Source: Tachypleus tridentatus
Taxonomy: Eukaryota > Arthropoda > Merostomata > Xiphosura > Limulidae
Assembly (NCBI RefSeq): GCF_004210375.1
Contig: NW_027467782.1
Span: 24,159,276-24,223,275 of the forward strand
Direction: 5' to 3'
DNA: 64,000 nt
The notes below the pieces were generated by a model. The model worked only from the letters and a program-made list of their open reading frames with translations. It did not search any database and had not been told where the DNA came from. Below, piece by piece: positions 25,101-37,274 of the stretch; positions within the stretch are counted from its first letter, which is position 1, and each line of letters begins with the position of its first letter. Position numbers and translations under genes: made by a program.

Positions 25101-28100
25101 GTGTTTCTAGTGATAACCATCAGTGAGACTGTGTTTCTAGTGACAACCATCAGTGAGACTGTGTTTCTAGTGACAACCATCAGTGAGACTGTGTTTCTAG
25201 TGACAACCATCAGTGAGACTGTGTTTCTAGTGACAACCATCAGTGACTGTGTTTCTAGTGACAACCATCAGTGAGACTGTGTTTCTAGTGACAACCATCA
25301 GTGAGACTGTGTTTCTAGTGACAACCATCAGTGAGACTGTGTTTCTAGTGACAACCATCAGTGAGACTGTGTTTCTAGTGACTCAGTGAGACTGTGTTTC
25401 TAGTGACAACCATCAGTGAGTGTGTTTCTAGTGACAACCATCAGTGAGACTGTGTTTCTAGTGACAACCATCAGTGAGACTGTGTTTCTAGTGACAACCA
25501 TCAGTGAGACTGTGTTTCTAGTGACAACCATCAGTGAGACTGTGTTTCTAGTGACAACCATCAGTGAGACTGTGTTTCTAGTGACAACCATCAGTGAGAC
25601 TGTGTTTCTAGTGACAACCATCAGTGAGACTGTGTTTCTAGTGACAACCATCAGTGAGACTGTGTTTCTAGTGACAACCATCAGTGAGACTGTGTTTCTA
25701 GTGACAACCATCAGTGAGACTGTGTTTCTAGTGACAACCATCAGTGAGACTGTGTTTCTAGTGACAACCATCAGTGAGACTGTGTTTCTAGTGACAACCA
25801 TCAGTGAGACTGTGTTTCTAGTGACAACCATCAGTGAGACTGTGTTTCTAGTGACAACCATCAGTGAGACTGTGTTTCTAGTGACAAACATCATCAGTGA
25901 GACTGTGTTTCTAGTGACAACCATCAGTGAGACTGTGTTTCTAGTGACAACCATCAGTGAGACTGTGTTTCTAGTGATAACCATCAGTGAGACTGTGTTT
26001 CTAGTGACAACCATCAGTGAGACTGTGTTTCTAGTGACAACCATCAGTGAGACTGTGTTTCTAGTGACAACCATCAGTGAGACTGTGTTTCTAGTGACAA
26101 CCATCAGTGAGACTGTGTTTCTAGTGACAACCATCAGTGAGACTGTGTTTCTAGTGACAACCATCAGTGAGACTGTGTTTCTAGTGACAACCATCAGTGA
26201 GACTGTGTTTCTAGTGACAACATCAGTGAGACTGTGTTTCTAGTGACAACCATCAGTGAGACTGTGTTTCTAGTGACAACCATCAGTGAGACTGTGTTTC
26301 TAGTGACAACCATCAGTGAGACTGTGTTTCTAGTGACAACCATCAGTGAGACTGTGTTTCTAGTGACAACCATCAGTGAGACTGTGTTTCTAGTGACAAC
26401 CATCAGTGAGACTGTGTTTCTAGTGACAACCATCAGTGAGACTGTGTTTCTAGTGACAACATCATCAGTGAGTGACTGTGTTTCTAGTGACAACCATCAG
26501 TGAGACTGTGTTTCTAGTGACAACCATCAGAGACTGTGTTTCTAGTGACCATCAGTGTGTGTTTCTAGTGACAACCATCAGTGAGACTGTGTTTCTAGAG
26601 ACTGTGTTTCTAGTGATAACCATCAGTGAGACTGTGTTTCTAGTGACAACCATCAGTGAGACTGTGTTTCTAGTGACAACCATCAGTGAGACTGTGTTTC
26701 TAGTGACAACCATCAGTGAGACTGTGTTTCTAGTGACAACCATCAGTGAGACTGTGTTTCTAGTGACAACCATCAGTGAGACTGTGTTTCTAGTGACAAC
26801 CATCAGTGAGACTGTGTTTCTAGTGACAACCATCAGTGAGACTGTGTTTCTAGAGACTGTGTTTTCTAGTGACAACCATCAGTGAGACTGTGTTTCTAGT
26901 GACAACCATCAGTGAGACTGTGTTTCTAGTGACAACCATCAGTGAGACTGTGTTTCTAGTGACAACCATCAGTGAGACTGTGTTTCTAGTGACAACCATC
27001 AGTGAGACTGTGTTTCTAGTGACAACCATCAGTGAGACTGTGTTTCTAGTGATAACCATCAGTGAGACTGTGTTTCTAGTGACAACCATCAGTGAGACTG
27101 TGTTTCTAGTGACAACCATCAGTGAGACTGTGTTTCTAGTGACAACCATCAGTGAGACTGTGTTTCTAGTGACAACCATCAGTGAGACTGTGTTTCTAGT
27201 GACAACCATCAGTGAGACTGTGTTTCTAGTGACAACCATCAGTGAGACTGTGTTTCTAGTGACAACCATCAGTGAGACTGTGTTTCTAGTGACAACCATC
27301 AGTGAGACTGTGTTTCTAGTGACAACCATCAGTGAGACTGTGTTTCTAGTGACAACCATCAGTGAGACTGTGTTTCTAGTGACAACCATCAGTGAGACTG
27401 TGTTTCTAGTGACAACCATCAGTGAGACTGTGTTTCTAGTGACAACCATCAGTGAGACTGTGTTTCTAGTGACAACCATCAGTGAGACTGTGTTTCTAGT
27501 GATAACCATCAGTGAGACTGTGTTTCTAGTGACAACATCAGTGAGACTGTGTTTCTAGTGACAACCATCAGTGAGACTGTGTTTCTAGTGACAACCATCA
27601 GTGAGACTGTGTTTCTAGTGACAACCATCAGTGAGACTGTGTTTCTAGTGACAACCATCAGTGAGACTGTGTTTCTAGTGACAACCATCAGTGAGACTGT
27701 GTTTCTAGTGACAACCATCAGTGAGACTGTGTTTCTAGTGACAACCATCAGTGAGACTGTGTTTCTAGTGACAACCATCAGTGAGACTGTGTTTCTAGTG
27801 ACAACCATCAGTGAGACTGTGTTTCTAGTGACAACCATCAGTGAGACTGTGTTTCTAGTGACAACCATCAGTGAGACTGTGTTTCTAGTGACAAGTGACC
27901 ATCAGTGAGACTGTGTTTCTAGTGACAACCATCAGTGAGACTGTGTTTCTAGTGACAACCATCAGTGAGACTGTGTTTCTAGTGACAATCATCAGTGACC
28001 ATCAGTGACTGTGTTTCTAGTGACAACATCAGTGAGACTGTGTTTCTAGTGACAACCATCAGTGAGACTGTGTTTCTAGTGACAACCATCAGTGAGACTG

Positions 28101-31100
28101 TGTTTCTAGTGACAACCATCAGTGAGACTGTGTTTCTAGTGACAACCATCAGTGAGACTGTGTTTCTAGTGACAACCATCAGTGAGACTGTGTTTCTAGT
28201 GACAACCATCAGTGAGACTGTGTTTCTAGTGACAACCATCAGTGAGACTGTGTTTCTAGTGACAACCATCAGTGAGACTGTGTTTCTAGTGACAACCATC
28301 AGTGAGACTGTGTTTCTAGTGACAACCATCAGTGAGACTGTGTTTCTAGTGATAACCATCAGTGAGACTGTGTTTCTAGTGACAACCATCAGTGAGACTG
28401 TGTTTCTAGTGACAACCATCAGTGAGACTGTGTTTCTGACAACCATCAGTGAGACTGTGTTTCTAGTGACAACCATCAGTGAGACTGTGTTTCTAGTGAC
28501 AACCATCAGTGAGACTGTGTTTCTAGTGACAACCATCAGTGAGACTGTGTTTCTAGTGACAACCATCAGTGAGACTGTGTTTCTAGTGACAACCATCAGT
28601 GAGACTGTGTTTCTAGTGACAACCATCAGTGAGACTGTGTTTCTAGTGACAACCATCAGTGAGACTGTGTTTCTAGTGACAACCATCAGTGAGACTGTGT
28701 TTCTAGTGACAACCATCAGTGAGACTGTGTTTCTAGTGACAACCATCAGTGAGACTGTGTTTCTAGTGACAACCATCAGTGAGACTGTGTTTCTAGTGAC
28801 AACCATCAGTGAGACTGTGTTTCTAGTGACAACCATCAGTGAGACTGTGTTTCTAGTGACAACCATCAGTGAGACTGTGTTTCTAGTGACAACCATCAGT
28901 GAGACTGTGTTTCTAGTGACAACCATCAGTGAGACTGTGTTTCTAGTGACAACCATCAGTGAGACTGTGTTTCTAGTGACCATCAGTGAGACTGTGTTTC
29001 TAGTGACAACACAGTGAGACTGTGTTTCTAGTGACAACCATCAGTGAGACTGTGTTTCTAGTGACAACCATCAGTGAGACTGTGTTTCTAGTGACAACCA
29101 TCAGTGAGACTGTGTTTCTAGTGACAACCATCAGTGAGACTGTGTTTCTAGTGACAACCATCAGTGAGACTGTGTTTCTAGTGACAACCATCAGTGAGAC
29201 TGTGTTTCTAGTGACAACCATCAGTGAGACTGTGTTTCTAGTGACAACCATCAGTGAGACTGTGTTTCTAGTGACAACCATCAGTGAGACTGTGTTTCTA
29301 GTGACAACCATCAGTGAGACTGTGTTTCTAGTGACAACCATCAGTGAGACTGTGTTTCTAGTGACAACCATCAGTGAGACTGTGTTTCTAGTGACAACCA
29401 TCAGTGAGACTGTGTTTCTAGTGACAACCATCAGTGAGACTGTGTTTCTAGTGACAACCATCAGTGAGACTGTGTTTCTAGTGACAACCATCAGTGAGAC
29501 TGTGTTTCTAGTGACAACCATCAGTGAGACTGTGTTTCTAGTGACAACCATCAGTGAGACTGTGTTTCTAGTGACAACCATCAGTGAGACTGTGTTTCTA
29601 GTGACAACCATCAGTGAGACTGTGTTTCTAGTGACAAATCAGTGAGACTGTGTTTCTAGTGACAACCATCAGTGAGACTGTGTTTCTAGTGACAACCATC
29701 AGTGAGACTGTGTTTCTAGTGACAACCATCAGTGAGACTGTGTTTCTAGTGACAACCATCAGTGAGACTGTGTTTCTAGTGACAACCATCAGTGAGACTG
29801 TGTTTCTAGTGACAACCATCAGTGAGACTGTGTTTCTAGTGACAACCATCAGTGAGACTGTGTTTCTAGTGACAACCATCAGTGAGACTGTGTTTCTAGT
29901 GACAACCATCAGTGAGACTGTGTTTCTAGTGACAACCATCATCAGTGAGACTGTGTTTCTAGTGACAACCATCAGTGAGACTGTGTTTCTAGTGACAACC
30001 ATCAGTGAGACTGTGTTTCTAGTGACAACCATCAGTGAGACTGTGTTTCTAGTGACAACCATCAGTGAGACTGTGTTTCTAGTGACAACCATCAGTGAGA
30101 CTGTGTTTCTAGTGACAAACATCAGTGAGACTGTGTTTCTAGTGACAACCATCAGTGAGACTGTGTTTCTAGTGACAACCATCAGTGAGACTGTGTTTCT
30201 AGTGACAACCATCAGTGAGACTGTGTTTCTAGTGACAACCATCAGTGACTGTGTTTCTAGTGACAACCATCAGTGAGACTGTGTTTCTAGTGACAACCAT
30301 CAGTGAGACTGTGTTTCTAGTGACAACCATCAGTGAGACTGTGTTTCTAGTGACAACCATCAGTGAGACTGTGTTTCTAGTGACAACCATCAGTGAGACT
30401 GTGTTTCTAGTGACAACCATCAGTGAGACTGTGTTTCTAGTGACAACCATCAGTGAGACTGTGTTTCTAGTGACAACCATCAGTGAGACTGTGTTTCTAG
30501 TGACAACCATCAGTGAGACTGTGTTTCTAGTGACAACCATCAGTGAGACTGTGTTTCTAGTGACAACCATCAGTGAGACTGTGTTTCTAGTGACAACCAT
30601 CAGTGAGACTGTGTTTCTAGTGACAACCATCAGTGAGACTGTGTTTCTAGTGACAACCATCAGTGAGACTGTGTTTCTAGTGACAACCATCAGTGAGACT
30701 GTGTTTCTAGTGATAACCATCAGTGAGACTGTGTTTCTAGTGACAACCATCAGTGAGACTGTGTTTCTAGTGACAACCATCAGTGAGACTGTGTTTCTAG
30801 TGACAACAATCAGTGAGACTGTGTTTCTAGTGACAACCATCAGTGAGACTGTGTTTCTAGTGACAACCATCAGTGAGACTGTGTTTCTAGTGACAACCAT
30901 CAGTGAGACTGTGTTTCTAGTGACAACCATCAGTGAGACTGTGTTTCTAGTGACAACAATCAGTGAAATCTGTGTTTCTAGTGACAACCATCAGTGAGAC
31001 TGTGTTTCTAGTGACAACCATCAGTGAGACTGTGTTTCTAGTGACAACCATCAGTGAGACTGTGTTTCTAGTGACAACCATCAGTGAGACTGTGTTTCTA

Positions 31101-32634
31101 GTGACAACCATCAGTGAGACTGTGTTTCTAGTGATAACCATCAGTGAGACTGTGTTTCTAGTGACAACCATCAGTGAGACTGTGTTTCTAGTGACAACCA
31201 TCAGTGAGACTGTGTTTCTAGTGACAACCATCAGTGAGACTGTGTTTCTAGTCTAGTGACAACCATCAGTGAGACTGTGTTTCTAGTGACAACCATCAGT
31301 GAGACTGTGTTTCTAGTGACAACCATCAGTGAGACTGTGTTTCTAGTGACAACCATCAGTGAGACTGTGTTTCTAGTGACAACCATCAGTGAGACTGTGT
31401 TTCTAGTGACAACCATCAGTGAGACTGTGTTTCTAGTGACAACCATCAGTGAGACTGTGTTTCTAGTGACAACCATCAGTGAGACTGTGTTTCTAGTGAC
31501 AACCATCAGTGAGACTGTGTTTCTAGTGACAACCATCAGTGAGACTGTGTTTCTAGTGACAACCATCAGTGAGACTGTGTTTCTAGTGACAACCATCAGT
31601 GAGACTGTGTTTCTAGTGATAACCATCAGTGAGACTGTGTTTCTAGTGACAACAATCAGTGAGACTGTGTTTCTAGTGACAACCATCAGTGAGACTGTGT
31701 TTCTAGTGACAACATCATCAGTGAGACTGTGTTTCTAGTGATAACCATCAGTGAGACTGTGTTTCTAGTGACAACCATCAGTGAGACTGTGTTTCTAGTG
31801 ACAACCATCAGTGAGACTGTGTTTCTAGTGATAACCATCAGTGAGACTGTGTTTCTAGTGACAACCATCAGTGAGACTGTGTTTCTAGTGACAACCATCA
31901 GTGAGACTGTGTTTCTAGTGACAACAATCAGTGAGACTGTGTTTCTAGTGACAACCATCAGTGAGACTGTGTTTCTAGTGACAACCATCAGTGAGACTGT
32001 GTTTCTAGTGATAACATCAGTGACACTGTGTTTCTAGTGACAACCATCAGTGAGACTGTGTTTCTAGTGATAACCATCAGTGAGACTGTGTTTCTAGTGA
32101 CAACCATCAGTGTTTCTAGTGACCATCACGTGTGTTTCTAGTGACAACCATCAGTGAGACTGTGTTTCTAGTGACAACCATCAGTGAGACTGTGTTTATA
32201 GTGACAACCATCAGTGAGACTGTGTTTCTAGTGACAACCATCAGTGAGACTGTGTTTCTAGTGACAATTATCAGTGAGACTGTGTTTCTAGTGACAACCA
32301 TCAGTGATACTGTGTTTCTAGTGACAACCATCAGTGAGACTGTGTTTCTAGTGATAACCATCAGTGAGACTGTGTTTCTAGTGATAACCATCAGTGAGAC
32401 TGTGTTTCTAGTGATAACCATCAGTGAGACTGTGTTTCTAGTGACAACCATCAGTGAGACTGTGTTTCTAGTGACAACCATCAGTGAGACTGTGTTTCTA
32501 GTGATAACAATCAGTGAGACTGTGTTTCTAGTGACAACCATCAGTGAGACTGTTTCTAGTGATAACCATCAGTGAGACTGTGTTTCTGTTGACAACCTTC
32601 AGTGAGACTGTGTTTCTAGTGACAACCATCAGTG
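13163..32634. repeat. 19.5-kb tandem array of a 30-bp unit (about 650 copies)
   Basis: The unit contains GTGTTTCTAGTGACAACC followed by ATCAGTGAGACT, period exactly 30 bp, about 43% GC against an AT-rich surrounding. The central part is nearly invariant; for example 19381-21060 runs about 56 copies in strict register. The commonest variant is GTGACAACC to GTGATAACC. Register shifts (1-nt losses, partial-unit deletions, duplications) interrupt it every few hundred bases to 1.7 kb. Copies at both edges are more diverged (13163-13900 and 32000-32634). Since 30 is divisible by 3, one frame per strand stays open: ETVFLVTTIS on plus and RNTVSLMVVT on minus. There is no unique N- or C-terminal sequence, splice site or promoter, so I do not call a gene. 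It is a minisatellite or satellite block. Confidence 0.97.
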
Positions 32635-33115
32635 TTAAATACCAATCCGTCAAGAACATTTGTAAGGGGAGGAGAAAGAGGTGACAGAGAACCTGACCCT
32701 CCAGGGTATGAACTTTTCTTACCCAAACACCGACAGACATTCCCATTCAAGGTTCATGAACAGAATCACTTATTATGCCCTATACCTTCTGCAATCAGAA
32801 CGCACAGTTATAAAACAGCCAGATTCCTTGTACCTGTTCTTAAACCATTAACATTTAACGAATTTATTGTTATTGGTTCATTTTCATTTGTTAAAGAGTT
32901 AAAAGATCTACGCCCTCGTAATGAATGTTTATTGGGTCCTTTTGATGCAAGTTATTTATTCATGAACATTCCTTCGGATTAAACTGTTGACATTTGTTTG
33001 CAAAAACTCTTTCAATAGGAGTCTCTTGTTCATGGCTTAATTAAATAACAACTTAGATCTTTAATTATTCGTTCTTTAAATAACAACCGTTTTGTATTTA
33101 ATGGACAAATTTAAA
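32635..33115 (+). mobile_element. Penelope-like reverse transcriptase fragment (fossil)
   Basis: The translation contains HSYKTARFLVPVLKPLTFNE, followed by SFSFVKELKDL and a block resembling SFDVSSLFTNIP, the finger and palm start of Penelope-like element reverse transcriptases. It is only a part of the reverse transcriptase, broken in several places, and lacks both ends and the GIY-YIG nuclease. It starts directly at the right edge of the 30-bp array. Family assignment rests on motif memory; a non-LTR element is the alternative. Confidence 0.6.
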
Positions 33116-33423
33116 AAGTTTTTCGAGATTATCGGAAGATTACGATGAAAAAGTTATATTACATTAATTTATTGACATAATTGTTTTAGACCTTTTTACT
33201 TGAACTCAAGTCAGCAACTGCTTACAAAATCTAAGGATATTTTTACCGGCTAATTCCTTCTAATGAATTATGTAAATATAAATCAATTTGCTTTACCTTC
33301 TTTATTAAGAACTCTGGATCAGATTTGTTTGTTTTTGTTTACTTCCACTTAATTTAATATCGATAGTTTCTTGTGCTAACACTTTTGAGTTCAATCTATT
33401 TTCACTATTCGAATTAATGTTCT
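33116..33423. other. Non-coding stretch, nothing recognised
   Basis: AT-rich. Perhaps further decayed parts of the neighbouring retroelement, but no motif could be matched. Confidence 0.35.
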
Positions 33424-33434
33424 TTTCCGAATTT

Positions 33435-33706
33435 TGGGCTCGGCATGGCCAAGCGTGTTAAGGTGTGCGACTCGTAATCTGAGGGTCGCGGGTTCGCATC
33501 CCCGTCGCGCCAAACATGCTCGTCCTTTTAGCCGTGGGGGCGTTATAATGTGACGGTCAATTTGTTGGTAAAAGAGTAGCCCAAAAGTTGGCGGAGGGTG
33601 GTGATGACTAGCTGCGTTCCCTCTAGTCTTACACTGCTAAACTAGGGACGGTTAGCACAGATAGACCTCGAGTAGCTTTGTGCGAAATTCAGAAACAAAA
33701 ACAAAC
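33435..33706 (+). mobile_element. SINE-1, full length with target-site duplication
   Basis: Intact head (GGCATGGCCAAGCGTGTTAA), B box and body. The 11-bp direct repeat TTTCCGAATTT lies at 33424-33434 and 33707-33717. Confidence 0.93.
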
Positions 33707-33717
33707 TTTCCGAATTT

Positions 33718-34706
33718 CCGTTACGTTGCTATGATACAGTGACGTTTAACAATAGTTCTTGGACGTTGGACGTGCAGTGGTTGTTGAACTAGAGGTTCAG
33801 GTTTTTGTAAGAAGTTTAAAATAACCTTAATTTATGACATTAAAATGTTTTTATTATTAATTTCATTGATATGTAAATCTTATTTTATTCTTTTAAAAAG
33901 TTGTATTTCGTTTTTATTACTTGGCGATGCTCCGATCAACCGTTCTTTTTCAAGACAAAAACAAGCCTATCATTAGAGAAACCCTTAAGAACGTTTTGAA
34001 TTGCAACAATACGCGAAGACGGAATATAACGGAGATAATGCAAAGAGAATTAAACAATTCCATAGTTTTCAGTTAATTTTAATTTTATTTCGGATAAGTC
34101 TCTGATATATTTGCATGCTTCGTACAACTGTCTCAATTAACCAGAAGTTTGGATTTGAGCCTGGAAATTAATTAAATGTTGGTATGTATTAAATTTATGT
34201 TATTTGCCAATATGATTGATGCACACAATTTCCTTTTTTGTTTACACAAACACATTTTAATACAAAACATAACAACAATTTTATTTATAATAACAGTTAT
34301 TACTAATAGTTATTACAAATGATGGTTTATATACAACAGTTTTAGAAACTTACAAACAATACTGAATCTTATACCTGGCTTAGAACTGAATCTTTTATAG
34401 GTTAAGTCCACGCCGAACAAATTAATTCTCAGTTGATGTTGCTGCACCTCGCTTGCTCTAACGCCGTCTTTCTTGGCTGGCCCCACACCCCTTACTTTAT
34501 GGGTGAAGATGTCACAGTAAGAATAATAACATCCTAAAGTATTCTCTGAAGTTGAATGATTGGTAATGTTCAAAATCAATAAACGCTTCTGGTTCATTTC
34601 TGTTGTTTCTGATTAATAAACGTTACTCACAGTTATAGCTTCCTAGGCCTATAGCACACTGACTGGTTACTGTCTCTCAGCTCTGTATAAGAATTACGGA
34701 AGAGTG
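33718..34706. other. Non-coding stretch, nothing recognised
   Basis: No supported gene. The 94-codon minus-strand open frame near 34313-34597 has no recognisable domain, and its GC content differs only slightly from the surroundings. Confidence 0.4.
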
Positions 34707-34708
34707 TA

Positions 34709-34947
34709 CAGGGTGTTCGGAAAGTCACTGTGCAGTTTTGTAATCATATTTTATTCAGTCTATTTCAAGCCAGCAACTGATAGCGGTGTTTAGGAACGAA
34801 ATAAGAAGGATCCAGGCCTGTATTGATGCCAACGGGGTCACTTTCAACATTGTTTGTAATTGCCATTCATAGTTACTTCCTGTATTCTATATTGAAACAT
34901 GTCTGTTAATAAATGTATAAGTGCACAGTGACGTTCCAAACACCCTG
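34709..34947 (+). mobile_element. Short mariner/IS630-like deletion derivative
   Basis: Inverted ends are CAGGGTGTTCGGAAAGTCAC at 34709 and GTGACGTTCCAAACACCCTG ending at 34947, with TA on both outer sides (34707-34708 and 34948-34949). Near the centre a plus-strand frame reads FRNEIRRIQACIDANG, like the C-terminus of IS630/mariner transposases. The element is about 240 bp, so most of the transposase is deleted, giving a MITE-like remnant. Confidence 0.85.
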
Positions 34948-34949
34948 TA

Positions 34950-36037
34950 GTTATTTTGACACTGTTCTCGCGCGCTTTTGTCAACTAGATATTGATGCTT
35001 TTCACTTTCAACAATTTTTAACAAATTTCAACAACAAGCAGGACTTGCACACAATACGTAGTCAACAATATACGTCACATGGAAAAAAGAGAACTATATA
35101 GAAACAAAAGCAGGTATTAAAATAAATGTACAGCGGAAAATTCGTTACAGTACATATACAGATTCTTCTACCAAAGCTAAAATTGAAAGGAGGACTAATG
35201 ACGTTGAGGCATAATATTTCCCTTGATTGACCGTAACCAATGCTGTTGGTTGCAGTTTCGCCTGTTGAAGGCTCATCAGCGCAGCTTGAGCTGGCTAATC
35301 AAATAAATATAATTAGACTTCTTATTACCGTGATTTGTATACAACATTAACGGAAGGGGGTTAAGTCGTCTTCAATCACCAATAAAGTAACCTAAAATAG
35401 TTTAAGTATTTGAATGATGTTAGAGGTCGTGCCTGAATCACTCTTCCACATTATATTGGACCAAGTATTTATTACTTTGTTAATGTGATTTATCTCAAAA
35501 AATTTATTTATTTATGACATTCGTATTTTTTTTATGTATATACATATATAACTTTAATTCTCAAACATATGGTTTCAGTTGTTTGTAAACATTGTTATAC
35601 ACGGTTATTTATTTTACATGAAACATCAGATTTGAAACTTTTTTCGTTTACGAATTTAATAATCAGTTAGAGATACGAGAAGGTCTTTGTTTGAAATGTT
35701 GTATCTACAGCACAGTGTATTTTATATTTATCTGTGCTTAACAACTTATTATTCGTGGTTAATATGTTATCAATTATTGTAAACAATAAGACAGTGAATT
35801 AATATTTTACGTCGTGTTCGCCTCCCAGAAACTGTCAAAGAATGATTACACATACTCTTGTAACACATAGTATTAAACCTGTTAATTTTGAAACACTTTT
35901 ATTCCCGATATTTGACTTTCCTTGATCATTAATATATTTTAGTATTTATATTTTACTTTTTTCTATAATATTTTAATTTTTTGCCTCGTTCTACTATTTT
36001 TATTTTATTTCTTCTTGATTTACTTTCACTGTTTCTT
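34950..36037. other. Non-coding stretch, nothing recognised
   Basis: AT-rich interval. No exon, RNA or element recognised. Confidence 0.4.
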
Positions 36038-36046
36038 AACTCCAAT

Positions 36047-36173
36047 AAGCCACCGAGTAACTCAGCAGCATGTTTTCGGACTTACAACACTTAATATCAG
36101 GTTGATGGACACAGCACAGATAGCCCACTCTGTGGCTTTATGTGAAACTACAAACCAACAAACAACTCCAATC
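36047..36173 (+). mobile_element. SINE-3 (short SINE, GAGTAACTCAGC head)
   Basis: A tRNA-like head is followed by GCACAGATAGCCCACTCTGT and an A-rich tail (AAACCAACAAACAA). The 9-bp repeat AACTCCAAT flanks it at 36038-36046 and 36174-36182. The head sequence differs from SINE-2. Confidence 0.8.
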
Positions 36174-36182
36174 ATACTGATA

Positions 36183-36782
36183 AGGTCATCTCAAAGGTTA
36201 AAGATTAATAAATATTATATTTTAATTTCACCAAAATAATCCCAATTCTGAACTTCATTAACATATTATATCTTTAGTTGCCTTCTTTTATTACCTGTTA
36301 AAATTATGTCACGTTCGGTTTATTTACGGATGAAAAATCTCAATTTATTTCTGCCTTTGTCTGCTACAGATTTGTTAATCTTGAAATTTAGTTTCACGTT
36401 TACTGTCCATTAATTTTGAAAGTTAAGAAGTTGCTATAAACTTTCTATGTCATACTTTATGTAATGTTCAAATATAATTAGATTGATATGAAATTCTGTG
36501 TAATAGTATTTTGCGCTTATAAAGTACCTTTTATCTTTATCCTTTGATACCATTCTGCCTGACGTCTATACCAAGTCAAACATATTATTGTTTATTACGT
36601 GAAGAAGTAAAAAAAACTTCTCAAACAATCAAAAGCTGTTAACTTTTTGAAACTGTTAATGCGGTCGTGTGGCTTTACACATCAGGGAGTCTAGGAGGTT
36701 ATGTGAGTCATGGTTTTAAAAACTGTTACCAGATGGCAATATCAGTAGGAACAATTCGTGATGACGAGTAACCTACTTGAAG
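36183..36782. other. Non-coding stretch, nothing recognised
   Basis: AT-rich. No gene or element supported. Confidence 0.4.
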
Positions 36783-37020
36783 TAAAAATGTATCTCAGGA
36801 CGCTGCTCCTCGCCAGTACAGTGGTATGTCTACGGATTTACAATGCTAAAATCAGAGATTTGACTCCCTTTGGTGGGCTCAGCAGATAGCCCAATGTGGC
36901 TTTGCTATAAGAAAAACAAACAAACAAATCTCAGGACAGTTGGTGTGGGTATTAACACTTTTGCCAATAAAGCAGAGAACAACGTTTCGACCATAGGTCA
37001 TTTTCAGATTAAGAAAGATA
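36783..37020 (+). repeat. Partial copy of an inverted-repeat element, split by a SINE
   Basis: TGTATCTCAGGAC at left resumes after the SINE as AGTTGGTGTGGGTATTAACA, then ACAACGTTTCGACC. This is the left arm and centre of the element that is complete at 60190-60356. The right inverted arm is not present here. Confidence 0.75.
36802..36927 (+). mobile_element. SINE-2 inserted in an older repeat, with target-site duplication
   Basis: tRNA-Val-like head (GTATGTCTACGGATTTACAA), a body with GATAGCCCAATGTGGCTTTG and an AAACAAACAAA tail. The 10-bp repeat ATCTCAGGAC at 36792-36801 and 36928-36937 is the host repeat's own sequence, so the order of events is clear. Confidence 0.92.
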
Positions 37021-37274
37021 CAATATTTGTACGAGTTGTATTACTAGGAGCGTTTTGATAGGGGACGTGTCAGCGACAATCTTCTCAAAGACCCAAACCA
37101 CACTATTCTCTCACAGTTCTCAGGTGATGTTGCAATCTGGAATAGTGTCGAAAAACCAATAACAGCAACAAACAACCACTGCTAAACAATATAAAATTAT
37201 CACTGAACTAAATGTAGAATTAAAATAAATGCGCACAAAATACAAGCCATAGTATTTGCGAAATCGTAGAAAAG

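Noticed and set aside
13163-32634. CRISPR array
   Set aside because: Units are contiguous with no variable spacers, and the genome is animal.
13163-32634. Secreted repetitive protein gene (silk- or antifreeze-like)
   Set aside because: No signal peptide or unique end in either frame. Frame-shifting indels occur every few hundred bases, without the conservation expected for a coding repeat.
34313-34597. 94-codon minus-strand frame
   Set aside because: No known motif, no splice sites and no start context; possibly part of an unrecognised repeat.
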